From an uncultured Clostridia bacterium (GTDB lineage Bacteria; Bacillota; Clostridia; Christensenellales; Borkfalkiaceae), in the NCBI GenBank assembly GCA_947630365.1, contig CANRHI010000008.1, forward strand, positions 1-35,920: a stretch of 35,920 nt of DNA, read 5' to 3'. The position numbers and the translations under genes were made by a program. Under the pieces are notes generated by a model. The model did no database searches. It was not told the DNA's origin and was given only the letters and a program-made list of their open reading frames with translations. Of this stretch, positions 23,137-31,018 are shown piece by piece (positions within the stretch are counted from its first letter, which is position 1; every line of letters starts with the position of its first letter).

Positions 23137-23283
23137 TGTCATTCTGCCCCGCCCGCGCTTCTATTGTATTCCAAGGGCGGCACGAGCGCGTAGCGCGAAG
23201 TAGCGTAGCGAAGAATCCCGAGGATGAAAATTCGGACTTCGTTTCGGGGGATACACTCGGCCCTTACGGGCCTCGGTATGACA
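23137..23283 (+). repeat. MITE-like element with TGTCAT/ATGACA ends
   Basis: This 147-nt element has TGTCAT at one end and ATGACA at the other. It contains GTAGCGAAGAATCCC and later GATACACTCGG. The left half resembles the reverse complement of about 23536-23625. It is non-coding. Confidence 0.65.
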
Positions 23284-23353
23284 GGTTCACCCTATTTCCT
23301 CTTATATCTCGCTTCGCTCCCTCAACATAACGCGGTAACCCGTGCCGCCCATA

Positions 23354-23451
23354 CCCTCATTCCGAACGGAGCCGTAGGCGGAGTGAGTGAATCTTCCCTG
23401 CATGTTGCACCAAGAAGTAGAAGATACGCTCGGCTTCGCCTCGGTATGAGG
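23354..23451. repeat. Inverted repeat element, second copy of the 19979-20080 family
   Basis: This element begins CCCTCATTCCGAACG and ends TCGGTATGAGG. It contains GAGTGAATCTTCCC and AGTAGAAGATACGCTCG, all shared with 19979-20080. The ends are complementary, so the whole can fold back. Confidence 0.65.
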
Positions 23452-23453
23452 AG

Positions 23454-23535
23454 CTGTCATTTCGAGCGAAGCGTAAGCGAAGTCGAGAAATCTCAAAATA
23501 AGGTAGAGATGCCTCCACTACGGTCGGCATGACAG
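23454..23535 (-). repeat. MITE-like element, inverse copy of 17082-17159
   Basis: CTGTCAT and ATGACAG form 7-bp terminal inverted repeats. The interior AAGGTAGAGATGCCTCCACT and ACGGTCGGC is shared with the element at 17082-17159 on the opposite strand. Confidence 0.75.
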
Positions 23536-23718
23536 AAGGGGTAGAGATGCCTCGACTACGCCACTTCGCCCAAAGGGCTCGTGCCGCGCTTCGATAGGAA
23601 TAGAATGCGCGCGGGGCGGCATGACAATTGGAAAGCACCCCCTCCCTACCCCTCCCCCTCAAGTATAAGGGGGCGGGCATGGAGAGGCCGCGAGCCCCCA
23701 TTAGGGGAAACATGCCAT
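23536..23718. repeat. Remaining intergenic repeats before the ComFC gene end
   Basis: Positions 23536-23625 are an inverse relative of the left half of 23137-23283, ending GGCATGACAA. Positions 23636-23700 carry a CCTCCCTACCCCTCCCCCTC unit. No gene is seen in 22805-23718. Confidence 0.55.
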
Positions 23719-24456
23719 CTATTTCTTCGGCGGTTTGCCGAAAGGGGTCTTGTTCTGCACGCTCGTGAGGGTGAGGGCGTAGACCTTCTTCGCGCCCGCG
23801 CGGAGGACGACATCCGCAAGCTCGTTTACCGTCGCGCCCGTGGTGAAGGTGTCGTCCACGATGCAGATCGTCTTATCCTTGAACACGGCGCGCTTGTCGG
23901 CGTGGAAGCACCCCTCGAGGTTGTGCTCGCGCTCCTCCCTGCCGAGAAACTTCTGCGCGTTCGTCTCCCGCCGCTTGGAAACGGCGTCGATGACGGGCTT
24001 TTCCGCCCGCCGTGCGAGCTCCTCGGCAAACAGGCGGGACTGGTTGTACCCGCGCTTTTTTCGCGCCTTCTCCGTCATGGGGACGAAGATGATCGCGTCC
24101 GTATCCGAAAATTCCCGTTCAAAGAGGGGCAAGGCGAGCTCCGCCGCCGCGCGGTACAAATACTTTTTGCCCTTTTTGAAGCGGACGACCAGCCGCGCCG
24201 CCTCCCCCTCGTGCAGGAATACCGAGCGCGCCTTCACCTTGGGCGGCTTTTGTTTGCACTCGAGGCAGATGCCCTCCTCGAGCACCTTCCGCCCGCACAG
24301 AGGGCAAATGTGCCCGTTGTTATAGGGCAGCGTCTTTTTGCACTGCGCGCATACGCGTTCGCCCGCGAAAACCTCGCGGGCGCAAATATCGCAGGTGAAA
24401 TTGTGCGTGTCGTCGTAGCGGCGGATGCGCTCGCATATCGCCTCAAAGAAATTCAT
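23719..24456 (-). CDS. comFC: ComF-family phosphoribosyltransferase-like protein
   Basis: This 245-residue ComFC-type protein has an N-terminal double zinc ribbon (CDIC...CAQC, CPLCG and CLEC, within about 20-70). The rest is a type I phosphoribosyltransferase domain with the PRPP loop ICIVDDTFTTGATVNEL near 195-212 and the family motif KKRGYNQSRLFAEELA. ComFC proteins act in uptake of transforming DNA and in related DNA transactions. It lies 19 nt behind the acidic zinc-ribbon gene, so the two share a transcript. No ComFA helicase is in the window. Confidence 0.93.
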   Translation of the reverse strand: MNFFEAICERIRRYDDTHNFTCDICAREVFAGERVCAQCKKTLPYNNGHICPLCGRKVLEEGICLECKQKPPKVKARSVFLHEGEAARLVVRFKKGKKYLYRAAAELALPLFEREFSDTDAIIFVPMTEKARKKRGYNQSRLFAEELARRAEKPVIDAVSKRRETNAQKFLGREEREHNLEGCFHADKRAVFKDKTICIVDDTFTTGATVNELADVVLRAGAKKVYALTLTSVQNKTPFGKPPKK

Positions 24457-24475
24457 AGTGCATCATGGGGCGAAG

Positions 24476-24970
24476 TTAAAAGTCGTCGTCGCCCTTCTCG
24501 TCGTCGTCATCGTCGTCATCGTCGTCGCCGCCGAGGCTGTAGATCTCGTCCCCCGTGACGTACTCCATGTCCTCTTCTTCCTCGCCCTCGTACTCCTCTT
24601 CCTCGGGCTCCTCTTCCTCGTCCTCGAATTCTTCGCCGAATTCCTCGCCGAGCTCCCCGATCTCGCCGTCGAGGTCGTCCTCCGCGTCGTCGTCGAGATA
24701 CTCGCGCCACTCGTCGTCCTCTTCGGGGTCGGGCTCTTCCTCCTCGTACTCCGCTTTCTTGCGGCACTCCTCGCACATTTTCTCGCCGGGGCGCATCATG
24801 TTCTCGCCGCAGATGGGGCAGAGCTCGGTCGCGACCTCCTCGGCGTCCTCGATGTCGTCGAGGTCTATGGAGATGCCCTTCATCTCCTTTTGGCATACGT
24901 CGCAATATTCTTGCTTCTCCGCGTCGATGTAGTTGAGCTCGCAGCGCGGACATTTCATATAGCGGACCAT
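24476..24970 (-). CDS. Zinc-ribbon protein with long acidic tail
   Basis: This 164-residue protein carries two CxxC pairs at each of two sites (C7, C10, C23, C26; C50, C53, C65, C68), so two zinc ribbons. Residues 75-164 are overwhelmingly Asp/Glu, including a run of nine Asp near the end. Such a tail could bind basic proteins or mimic nucleic acid. No named family was recognised, although short zinc-ribbon proteins next to comFC are common in Clostridia. GGGAGG lies nine bases before the chosen ATG, and a second ATG four codons in is possible. Confidence 0.85.
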   Translation of the reverse strand: MVRYMKCPRCELNYIDAEKQEYCDVCQKEMKGISIDLDDIEDAEEVATELCPICGENMMRPGEKMCEECRKKAEYEEEEPDPEEDDEWREYLDDDAEDDLDGEIGELGEEFGEEFEDEEEEPEEEEYEGEEEEDMEYVTGDEIYSLGGDDDDDDDDDEKGDDDF

Positions 24971-25022
24971 ATGGTTTTTCCTCCCGTACCCTCGGGAATG
25001 CTCCCGATGCTTTGGCTAATAA

Positions 25023-25051
25023 ATTATATTAGTATTTATTGTATTTGTAAA
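25023..25051 (-). promoter_or_regulatory. Promoter of the zinc-ribbon/comFC unit
   Basis: On the minus strand TTTACA (25046-25051) and perfect TATAAT (25023-25028) are 17 bases apart in an AT-rich island. Confidence 0.7.
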
Positions 25052-25164
25052 CTGATTTTTATGCGTTTCGAAAAAAATTTATAAAAATTTTGGGGAATTG
25101 TGGCGAAGGTGCTCCCCCCCCCGCGGCTCCTGCGAAATTTCGCGGCGTGCCTTGCGCCCTCCCG

Positions 25165-25200
25165 CAAAAACAGCACCCCAAAGGAGATCCTTTGGGGTGC
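25165..25200 (-). terminator. Rho-independent terminator of the 808-residue lipoprotein gene
   Basis: On the minus strand GCACCCCAAAGGA pairs perfectly with TCCTTTGGGGTGC around a 2-base centre, followed by TGTTTTTG. It lies 24 nt after the stop. Confidence 0.9.
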
Positions 25201-25224
25201 GCCTTGCGTTCCGTTTGAACTGCC

Positions 25225-27651
25225 TTATTCGGGCTTCTCCTCCGTGGGCTTCTCTGCGGGAGCCTCGGCAGGCGCTTGGGTCTGTTCGGCGGGCGCCGCT
25301 TCCTCCGCGGGCGCTTCTGCAGGTGCCTCAACGGGGGCGTCTGCGGGGGCTTCGGGAGCCTCTGCGGGCGCAGCTTCGACTGCCTCTTCGACAGCCTCCT
25401 CTGCGGGAGCGGCAGCCTCTTCCTCCACGGCCTCGGGAGCGGGCGCTTCGTGCGCCTCCTCGGGCGTTTCGGGGGCGTACACGTCGACCGAACGGTCGTC
25501 CGTGGTATCGACGTGCATCTTCTCTTCCTTGGGCGCCTCGTCCTTGTTCTTGGAGCGAACGACGACCACGACCGCGATGACCGCGCCGATCACGACGACG
25601 CCGATGCACACGCCGATGAGCGCCCATGCCCATGCGGGCAAGCCCTCTTCCTCCTCCTCGGTGGGGACGGTGTAGCGCTGCAGCGTGCCGCGCCAGTACT
25701 CGTCCTGCTCCTCGATGTGGTCCTCTTGCATCTGACCGATGAAGGTGACAAAGGAGGCCATGGTGCGCTTGCCCTTGTAGTCGTCCTTCGTCCAAAGCTC
25801 GGTCTCGGCGTCCTTATATCCCTCTCCCTTGGTGAAGGCGAGGAACGCCGCCTTCTCCTTTTCTGAGTAGAGATAGGTCTCGCTCTTGCCCGCATCTTCC
25901 GCTTCTTTGAGGTTTTCCTCATACGCCGTCGTCTTGCCGGTGTAGAAGTAGTACTTGATGAGGGAGGAGAGCTTGGAATTGTCGTTCGCGCTGAGCTTGG
26001 CGAGGAGGCCCTTCTTGGCGTCGGCGTCCATGATGGCGTTGTACTCGTCGTCCATCGCCTGCAGCTCGACGTTGTCCATGAGCTTTCCGTCACCGTTTGC
26101 GAGGGAGACGGCATACACATAGTTGTAGGAGGTGGAATTCACCGTGCTGTCCGCGTCGCAATAGAAGAGGGTGTTGTCGATGATCTCGAAGGAGCAATGG
26201 TCGGAATTGTGCGCGAGGTTGAGCACCTTCACGGGTTTGTAGGGCTTGTTGTTGGTATCCCCGAATTGGAGATTCTGATAGTTGACGGGATCGCCGTTAT
26301 ACACGGCGCGCTCGATGGAAGTGCCCGAACCGTTCGTGCGGGAGAACCAAACGTATTTGTAGTCCGGGCTCGACGTGTTGTCGACCGAGACGAGCGTCGC
26401 GCCGCTCACTTCGTAGGCGATGGGCTGTTCGGTGGTGTTGCCGCCTTCTCCGTCCGTCACCGCGTAGTAGATGACGCTTCCGTCCACATAGATGTAGCTC
26501 TGCTTGCCTTCGCCGTTTGTGAAGTAGAGCGCCGAAGAGGACGCCTTGCTCGTATGGATGGAGTCGGCGATGAGGGTGAGCTTGTCGTTCCCCGCGATGG
26601 TTTTCCAATTATCGACAACGCTCGCCGCGGAAAGGTAGTAGAGGGTTCCGCCCTCGCCCGTGGAGCTCGTTCCCGTCGACTCGGTGCGGGTGAAGTAGAT
26701 GCCCTCGTTGGTGTACGATTGCAGCGCGTAGGTGTAGCCGAAGGGCGAGCCCGAGGTTTCCCCGTCCTTGGGATGGTTGAATTGGGTCGGCTCGTCCATC
26801 TTGCCCATGCCGTCGAGCACGAGGGTGCCGAGGTTGAGGTAGGGCTCCTCGCCTTCGAGCTCGTTTTGCACATAATCTTCGTCGAAGGTGTAGGTGTAGG
26901 GCGCCGCCGTCGTCTCCGCGCTCACGCGGTAGATCTGGTTGTAGGAGAGGGTATCGGGGCTGTCCGTATCCATGAAGCGCTGCACGGACATCGTGTAATA
27001 CACCGTACCGTCGCAGGGGTCGTCCTTATTGAACACCGCCGCGCCGACGCCTTTCGCAAGCGTCGTCTCGGTGCCCGTCGCCGTGTTGAAGGAGATGAGG
27101 TCGCTCCCGTCTTTATAGAGGACATAGACGGCGTCCCCCGCCTTCACATAGCGGTACTCGACGCTGTTGTCCGACACGCGGAAGAGATCCTGAATGTCGC
27201 TCCCGTCGAGCTTTGCGCTCTTGAAGTCGAGATAGCCCGACTGCAGCTCGCCCGCCGTATCGAGCACGTTGTTGGGCGTGGTGTAGTAGATGCGGTCCCC
27301 ATAGATGAACAGGCCGGACATCTTGTCTCCCGAGACCATGAGGGAGGGAATGACGACTTCCGCCTTGTTCTCCTTCTTGGCGAGGTCCGCCTTCTTGATG
27401 CGCATGAGGGCTCCGCGCACGGGAGTGCCGTAGGTGTTGTCCGTCGTGTACGCTTCCACGCCGTTGACGAAGTAGTAATATCCGTTCGTGTTGTCCCCCA
27501 CCGAGACGACGAACCCGCCGTTGGAGGAGACGTCCCCCGAGGGAACGCCCGAGGGGTGAACGAAGTCGCTGCCGCATGCGGCGAGCGAAACGGCGCCGAC
27601 CGTGAGAGTCGCAGCGAGCGCAAACGCTAAAAATTTCTTTCCTTTATACAT
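25225..27651 (-). CDS. Large surface lipoprotein with C-terminal membrane anchor and acidic tail
   Basis: This 808-residue protein has a signal peptide with lipobox SLAAC (C26). A long extracellular part (about 30-600) contains repeated short blocks such as GDRIYYTTPNN, DAVYVLYKDG, GTVYYTMS, GSVIYYAVTDG and NTLFYCDADS, which suggest beta-propeller blades like those in DUF5050-type proteins. A charged helical region (about 600-665) precedes a strong membrane helix (about 672-698, WAWALIGVCIGVVVIGAVIA). The last 110 residues are an Ala/Pro/Glu-rich acidic tail that should lie in the cytoplasm. A protein held by lipid at one end and a helix near the other is unusual. The function is unknown. It is monocistronic, with a good promoter and terminator. 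Confidence 0.88.
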   Translation of the reverse strand: MYKGKKFLAFALAATLTVGAVSLAACGSDFVHPSGVPSGDVSSNGGFVVSVGDNTNGYYYFVNGVEAYTTDNTYGTPVRGALMRIKKADLAKKENKAEVVIPSLMVSGDKMSGLFIYGDRIYYTTPNNVLDTAGELQSGYLDFKSAKLDGSDIQDLFRVSDNSVEYRYVKAGDAVYVLYKDGSDLISFNTATGTETTLAKGVGAAVFNKDDPCDGTVYYTMSVQRFMDTDSPDTLSYNQIYRVSAETTAAPYTYTFDEDYVQNELEGEEPYLNLGTLVLDGMGKMDEPTQFNHPKDGETSGSPFGYTYALQSYTNEGIYFTRTESTGTSSTGEGGTLYYLSAASVVDNWKTIAGNDKLTLIADSIHTSKASSSALYFTNGEGKQSYIYVDGSVIYYAVTDGEGGNTTEQPIAYEVSGATLVSVDNTSSPDYKYVWFSRTNGSGTSIERAVYNGDPVNYQNLQFGDTNNKPYKPVKVLNLAHNSDHCSFEIIDNTLFYCDADSTVNSTSYNYVYAVSLANGDGKLMDNVELQAMDDEYNAIMDADAKKGLLAKLSANDNSKLSSLIKYYFYTGKTTAYEENLKEAEDAGKSETYLYSEKEKAAFLAFTKGEGYKDAETELWTKDDYKGKRTMASFVTFIGQMQEDHIEEQDEYWRGTLQRYTVPTEEEEEGLPAWAWALIGVCIGVVVIGAVIAVVVVVRSKNKDEAPKEEKMHVDTTDDRSVDVYAPETPEEAHEAPAPEAVEEEAAAPAEEAVEEAVEAAPAEAPEAPADAPVEAPAEAPAEEAAPAEQTQAPAEAPAEKPTEEKPE

Positions 27652-27704
27652 GGGCTTGTCCTTTTCGGAATCGTAGTTTTTCTCGTTCTACCGATACAAA
27701 TTCC

Positions 27705-27733
27705 ATTATATACTAAACCGAGGGTTTTTGCAA
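27705..27733 (-). promoter_or_regulatory. Promoter of the 808-residue lipoprotein gene
   Basis: On the minus strand TTGCAA (27728-27733) and perfect TATAAT (27705-27710) are 17 bases apart. Confidence 0.75.
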
Positions 27734-27743
27734 TCAAAAACCC
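27722..27743. promoter_or_regulatory. Inverted repeat overlapping the -35 box
   Basis: GGGTTTTTG-CAAT-CAAAAACCC is a perfect 9-bp inverted repeat covering the -35 box of the lipoprotein promoter. It could be an operator. It is not followed by a T-run on either side. Confidence 0.4.
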
Positions 27744-27793
27744 GTGAATCTTCCACTTTTCTTTGAGAAAATTTCCATTACGGGAGGATTTTT

Positions 27794-28003
27794 ATGGAAA
27801 AATTCGGCATCTTCGAGCTTCTCGATACCCTCTCCGCGCTCATGGAGGACAAGGGGGAGGGGGAGAAAGCGGTTCCCCCGCCCGATCCGAAGGACGGGGC
27901 GTTCGCGCCGCCGCCCTATGCCGCTCCCGCCGAGGCGAATGCGCTCCAAGGCTTACTCGAGCGGCACGACAAGATGAGCCGCCGCATCGACAAGAAGCCT
28001 TAA
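27794..28003 (+). CDS. Small protein of unknown function
   Basis: This 69-residue protein begins MEKFGIFELLDTLSALMEDK, a probable amphipathic helix. It has a Pro/Ala-rich linker at 28-47 and a second helix ending HDKMSRRIDKKP. No family was recognised. It is supported by a strong ribosome site (GGGAGGA, six bases before ATG). Its stop codon overlaps the stop of the convergent hydrolase gene by three bases. No clear promoter was found. Confidence 0.65.
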   Translation: MEKFGIFELLDTLSALMEDKGEGEKAVPPPDPKDGAFAPPPYAAPAEANALQGLLERHDKMSRRIDKKP

Positions 28004-28824
28004 CGCACGGCAAAGCCGCGCAGCCGAAGCCACGCGAGCGCGAGGGGGAGCCACGCCTGCGCCTCCTCGTTGAAGAAGGCGTCCCGCCCATTCGCCGTCT
28101 CGCCGTCGGCAAGGGCGAGCCCGTGCACGCCGCGCTCGAAGAGGTGCAGCTCGAAGGGCACCTTCGCCCGACGGTACGCCGCCGCCAATAAAAGCGTGTT
28201 CTCCACGGGCACGGCGGCATCTTCCACCGTGTGCCAAAGGAAGGCGGGCACGGCGTCCCGCTTTACGGCGTTCTCGAGGGACAAGCGGGCGCGAAGCCCT
28301 TCCTCCCCGCCCGAGATGACCTCCGCCGTTCCCGCATGGGTAAATCCTCCGAGGGTCACGACGGGGTAGCAGAGCACCGCCGCGTCGGGACGGGCAAAGG
28401 GCAGGTGTTCTTTTAAGATGGAAAGCGCGGGGTCGCGCTGCAGGACGGAAAGCATTCCCGCGAGGTGCCCTCCCGCCGAGAAGCCGAACACGCACAGCCT
28501 TTCGCTCCCGCCGAGCTCCTCCGCGTGCTCGCGCAGATACGCCGCCGCCATCGCCGCCTCGACGAAGGGGACGGGAAAACTTTTTTGCACCGAGTAGGAA
28601 AGCACCCCCACGACGAATCCCTCCGCAAGCAGGCGGAGCGCAACGGGCTCCCCCTCCCGCTCGGAGACCATCGCATAGCCGCCTCCCGGAACGACGAGCG
28701 CCATCGGACGGCGCTTTTTTTCGAGCTCGCCGTTCTCCCTCGGCGCAAACACGGTGAGCGTTCCCCCCTCGCCCGCCTTGGGCAGAGCGATTTGTTCGTA
28801 GAGATCGACGGTGTACAGTTGCAT
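28000..28824 (-). CDS. Alpha/beta hydrolase (acetyl-esterase-like)
   Basis: This 274-residue cytoplasmic hydrolase resembles BD-FAE/acetylxylan-esterase-like proteins. The oxyanion segment is VVPGGGYAMVS, the nucleophile elbow is GFSAGGHLA, and the late catalytic region holds FLWHTVEDAAVPVEN and FERGVHGLAL, giving Ser-Asp-His. ATG 28824 is chosen because of GGAGG five bases upstream; the longer frame runs into repeat sequence. The substrate is probably an acetylated sugar or short ester. Confidence 0.9.
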   Translation of the reverse strand: MQLYTVDLYEQIALPKAGEGGTLTVFAPRENGELEKKRRPMALVVPGGGYAMVSEREGEPVALRLLAEGFVVGVLSYSVQKSFPVPFVEAAMAAAYLREHAEELGGSERLCVFGFSAGGHLAGMLSVLQRDPALSILKEHLPFARPDAAVLCYPVVTLGGFTHAGTAEVISGGEEGLRARLSLENAVKRDAVPAFLWHTVEDAAVPVENTLLLAAAYRRAKVPFELHLFERGVHGLALADGETANGRDAFFNEEAQAWLPLALAWLRLRGFAVR

Positions 28825-28849
28825 GGTTTCCTCCGTTGTTCTGTTTGGC

Positions 28850-29030
28850 GGAAAGCCCTCCTCGGCTCCCCCGTGGGGGGGCTGACGCCAAGCCCTACCC
28901 TTCGGGGAAGGGGAGGGTGGCTGCCCTCGGGCAGACGGGTGGGGATGAGAGCATGTCGAACGAATTGCAATCCCCACCACCCGCTACGCGGGAGCCTCCC
29001 CTTTAAGAAAGGGTAGGCCTTTGCCATTGG
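28850..29030. repeat. C/G-rich intergenic repeat cluster
   Basis: This cluster contains modules related to GGCTCCCGCGTAGCGGGTGG and CCCTTCGGGGAAGGGGAGGG. It includes AATCCCCACCACCCGCTACG and CGGGAGCC (28971-28998), the inverse of 23093-23117. No gene is seen. Confidence 0.6.
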
Positions 29031-29052
29031 CCCCCTTTACTCCCTTCTCACG

Positions 29053-29080
29053 AAAAAAGAGGTACGGAAGGTACCTCTTT
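29053..29080 (-). terminator. Rho-independent terminator of rplM-rpsI
   Basis: On the minus strand AAAGAGGTAC pairs with GTACCTCTTT around CTTCC and runs into further T. It starts six bases after the rpsI stop. Confidence 0.9.
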
Positions 29081-29086
29081 GAAAAA

Positions 29087-29500
29087 TCATCTCTTGGAGA
29101 ATTGCGGCGCTCTTCTTGCCTTCTTGAGACCGTACTTCTTGCGCTCCTTGACGCGGGGATCTCTCGTGAGGAAGCCCGCCTTTTTGAGTGCGGGGCGCGT
29201 TTCGGGCTCCGCCTCCAAAAGCGCTCTCGCGATGCCGAGACGGATGGCGCCCGCCTGCCCCGTGAAGCCGCCGCCGATGACGTTCACGAAGATATCGTAC
29301 TTGCCCTCGGCTCCCACTTCGACGAGGGGCTGTTTGACGACGTATTGCGTCGTCCCCTGCGGGAAGTAGTCGTCCAAGGGACGGTCGTTGATGACGATGG
29401 CGCCGCTGCCGCCGGGAAGGAGACGAACGCGGGCGATCGCTTTCTTTCTTCTACCCGTGCCCCAGAACTGCAATTTTTTCTTCAAATTCGCCTTTGCCAT
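29087..29500 (-). CDS. rpsI: Ribosomal protein S9
   Basis: This 137-residue protein has the S9 hallmarks [56 protein letters not shown] and the terminal FSKR, whose arginine reaches the P-site tRNA. It lies 12 nt behind rplM, the usual order. AGGAGAG precedes the start. It has a short extra N-terminus ([10 protein letters not shown]). Confidence 0.99.
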   Translation of the reverse strand: MAKANLKKKLQFWGTGRRKKAIARVRLLPGGSGAIVINDRPLDDYFPQGTTQYVVKQPLVEVGAEGKYDIFVNVIGGGFTGQAGAIRLGIARALLEAEPETRPALKKAGFLTRDPRVKERKKYGLKKARRAPQFSKR

Positions 29501-29512
29501 GACGTTCTCTCC

Positions 29513-29944
29513 TTAAAATAATTTCAACACTTCGGGCTGCTGCGCCTGATGGTTGTGCTCGGGACCCTTGAAGATCTTGAGCTTCTTGATCATCTGCCTG
29601 CCCAAGGAATTCTTGGGAAGCATACCGCGGACCGCCTCGTACACGGCGAGGTCGCTGCGCTCTGCCATCATCTTCCCGTAGGAGATCTCCTTCAGACCGC
29701 CGATATACCCCGTATGATAGCGGTAAAATTTATTCTCGAGCTTCTTGCCCGTGAGCACGACCTTGTCGCTATTGACGATTATGACATAATCGCCCGTATC
29801 GACATTGGGCGTAAAGGTGGGCTTATTCTTCCCGCGCAGGATCGCGGCGACCTTGGAGGCGAGCCTCCCGAGGGGGATGCCCGCGCCGTCTACGACGTAC
29901 CACTTTCTTTCGACCGTCTGCGCCTTTGCCATGTAGGTTTTCAT
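29513..29944 (-). CDS. rplM: Ribosomal protein L13
   Basis: This 143-residue protein contains [58 protein letters not shown] and [15 protein letters not shown], as in all bacterial L13 proteins. GGAG lies before ATG 29944. It is the first gene of the rplM-rpsI operon, with a consensus promoter about 90 nt upstream. The leader between them may hold regulation, but no L13 leader structure was identified. Confidence 0.99.
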   Translation of the reverse strand: MKTYMAKAQTVERKWYVVDGAGIPLGRLASKVAAILRGKNKPTFTPNVDTGDYVIIVNSDKVVLTGKKLENKFYRYHTGYIGGLKEISYGKMMAERSDLAVYEAVRGMLPKNSLGRQMIKKLKIFKGPEHNHQAQQPEVLKLF

Positions 29945-30031
29945 ATCAGTCTCCTTGACCTTAACCGATTCTTTTTCCCAAATCGGGGGCGAGTGCCGTA
30001 TTTTTGCCCGTTTTCGCCCATTTCCTTATTC

Positions 30032-30060
30032 ATTATAGGCGTTCTCCCCCGTTCCGTCAA
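30032..30060 (-). promoter_or_regulatory. Promoter of rplM-rpsI
   Basis: On the minus strand TTGACG (30055-30060) and perfect TATAAT (30032-30037) are 17 bases apart. Confidence 0.8.
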
Positions 30061-30161
30061 GCTGTTTTGACTTGTGAAATTAAGATTTTTTTCCGAAAAG
30101 CAAAAATATTTCGTTCGCGGCGAGGGCTCGCTTTGCCCGCGCATTTTGGAAAGATGTCCTT

Positions 30162-30272
30162 TTATTTGGCTGCTTTTTTCGGGATGGGGGGCAGCTTCTT
30201 CACGACCCGCGCGGGAACGCCCACCGCCACGCTGTTCGAGGGGATATCGCGGGAGACGACACTCCCCGCTCC
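30162..30272 (-). pseudogene. Fragment duplicating the 3' end of the neighbouring acetyltransferase gene
   Basis: The translated fragment GAGSVVSRDIPSNSVAVGVP continues as ARVVKKLPP. It repeats the C-terminus of the complete enzyme encoded at 30354-30944 with one substitution in the first 20 residues. The DNA is also nearly identical over about 70 bases. The rest of the gene is missing and the upstream sequence is unrelated, so this is a remnant of a tandem copy or a misplaced duplication. Confidence 0.8.
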
Positions 30273-30339
30273 GTCGTCGCGGCAAGGCGTTTTTCGTCGG
30301 GTGCTGTTCGCACCCTCGCCTTTCCGCCTGCCGCTCCTC

Positions 30340-30374
30340 TTCCCCAAAAAATGCTATGCCTTTTTGGGGGAACC
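30340..30374 (-). terminator. Terminator-like hairpin at the acetyltransferase stop
   Basis: On the minus strand GTTCCCCCAAAAAG and ATTTTTTGGGGAAG pair around the stop codon, with the T-rich part in the 3' arm. The U-run is inside the stem, so strength is uncertain. Confidence 0.45.
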
Positions 30375-30944
30375 CTTTTCGTCATCGAGCGCGGGTAAGG
30401 TTTTCACGACCCGCGCGGGAACGCCCACCGCCATGCTGTTCGAGGGGATATCGCGCGAGACCACCGACCCCGCTCCGATGACGACGTTATCCCCGATCGT
30501 CACCCCGGGGAGGACCTTCACCCCGCCGCCGAACCAAACGTCGTTTCCGACGGTGATGGGGAGGGCGAATTCCCGCTCCTCGCGGCGGATGGCGGCATCC
30601 AGCGGGTGCCCCGCCGCATAGAAGCCGCATTGGGGCGCAATGAACACGTTGTTCCCGAACGTGATTTTATTGCAGTCCAAAAACACGCAATCGTGATTGA
30701 CGTAGAAATCTTCGCCCACTTCGGTATTGTAGCCGTAGTCGAACCACACGTTGCTCTCGATGATGAACCGCTCGCCGTGCCTTCCTAAAAGCTCGTGCAT
30801 GATGGCGCGGCGTTTTTCCGCGTCGTCCCTCGGCGTTTTGTTGTATTCCTCGCACAGCCGCTTGGCGCGGGCAAGGCCTTCCATGAGCTCGGGCACGAAG
30901 GCGGTGTACAGCTCGCCTGCAAGCATTTTTTCTTTTTCGGTCAT
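30354..30944 (-). CDS. maa: Maltose/galactoside-type O-acetyltransferase
   Basis: This 196-residue hexapeptide-repeat enzyme is of the Maa/LacA/NodL family. The N-terminal helical part MTEKEKMLAGELYTAFVPEL is the Mac domain. The left-handed beta-helix includes YGYNTEVGEDFYVNHDCVFL, FIAPQCGFYAAGHPLD (catalytic His) and ITVGNDVWFGGGVKVLPGVT, then VIGAGSVVSRDIPSNSMAVG. It transfers acetyl from acetyl-CoA to a sugar. A broken copy of its 3' end lies directly downstream. No recognisable promoter was found, because repeats occupy the upstream side. Confidence 0.95.
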   Translation of the reverse strand: MTEKEKMLAGELYTAFVPELMEGLARAKRLCEEYNKTPRDDAEKRRAIMHELLGRHGERFIIESNVWFDYGYNTEVGEDFYVNHDCVFLDCNKITFGNNVFIAPQCGFYAAGHPLDAAIRREEREFALPITVGNDVWFGGGVKVLPGVTIGDNVVIGAGSVVSRDIPSNSMAVGVPARVVKTLPALDDEKGSPKKA

Positions 30945-30959
30945 ATGGTCTCCTTGGGA

Positions 30960-31018
30960 ATCGGGGGCGGCTCCCCCCTCCCCTACCCCTCCCCCTCAAC
31001 GTGAGGGGGAGGGCATGT
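30960..31018. repeat. C/G-rich repeat units
   Basis: CCCCTACCCCTCCCCCTCAACGTGAGGGGGAGGG-type units adjoin the 131-nt element. No gene is seen. Confidence 0.55.
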
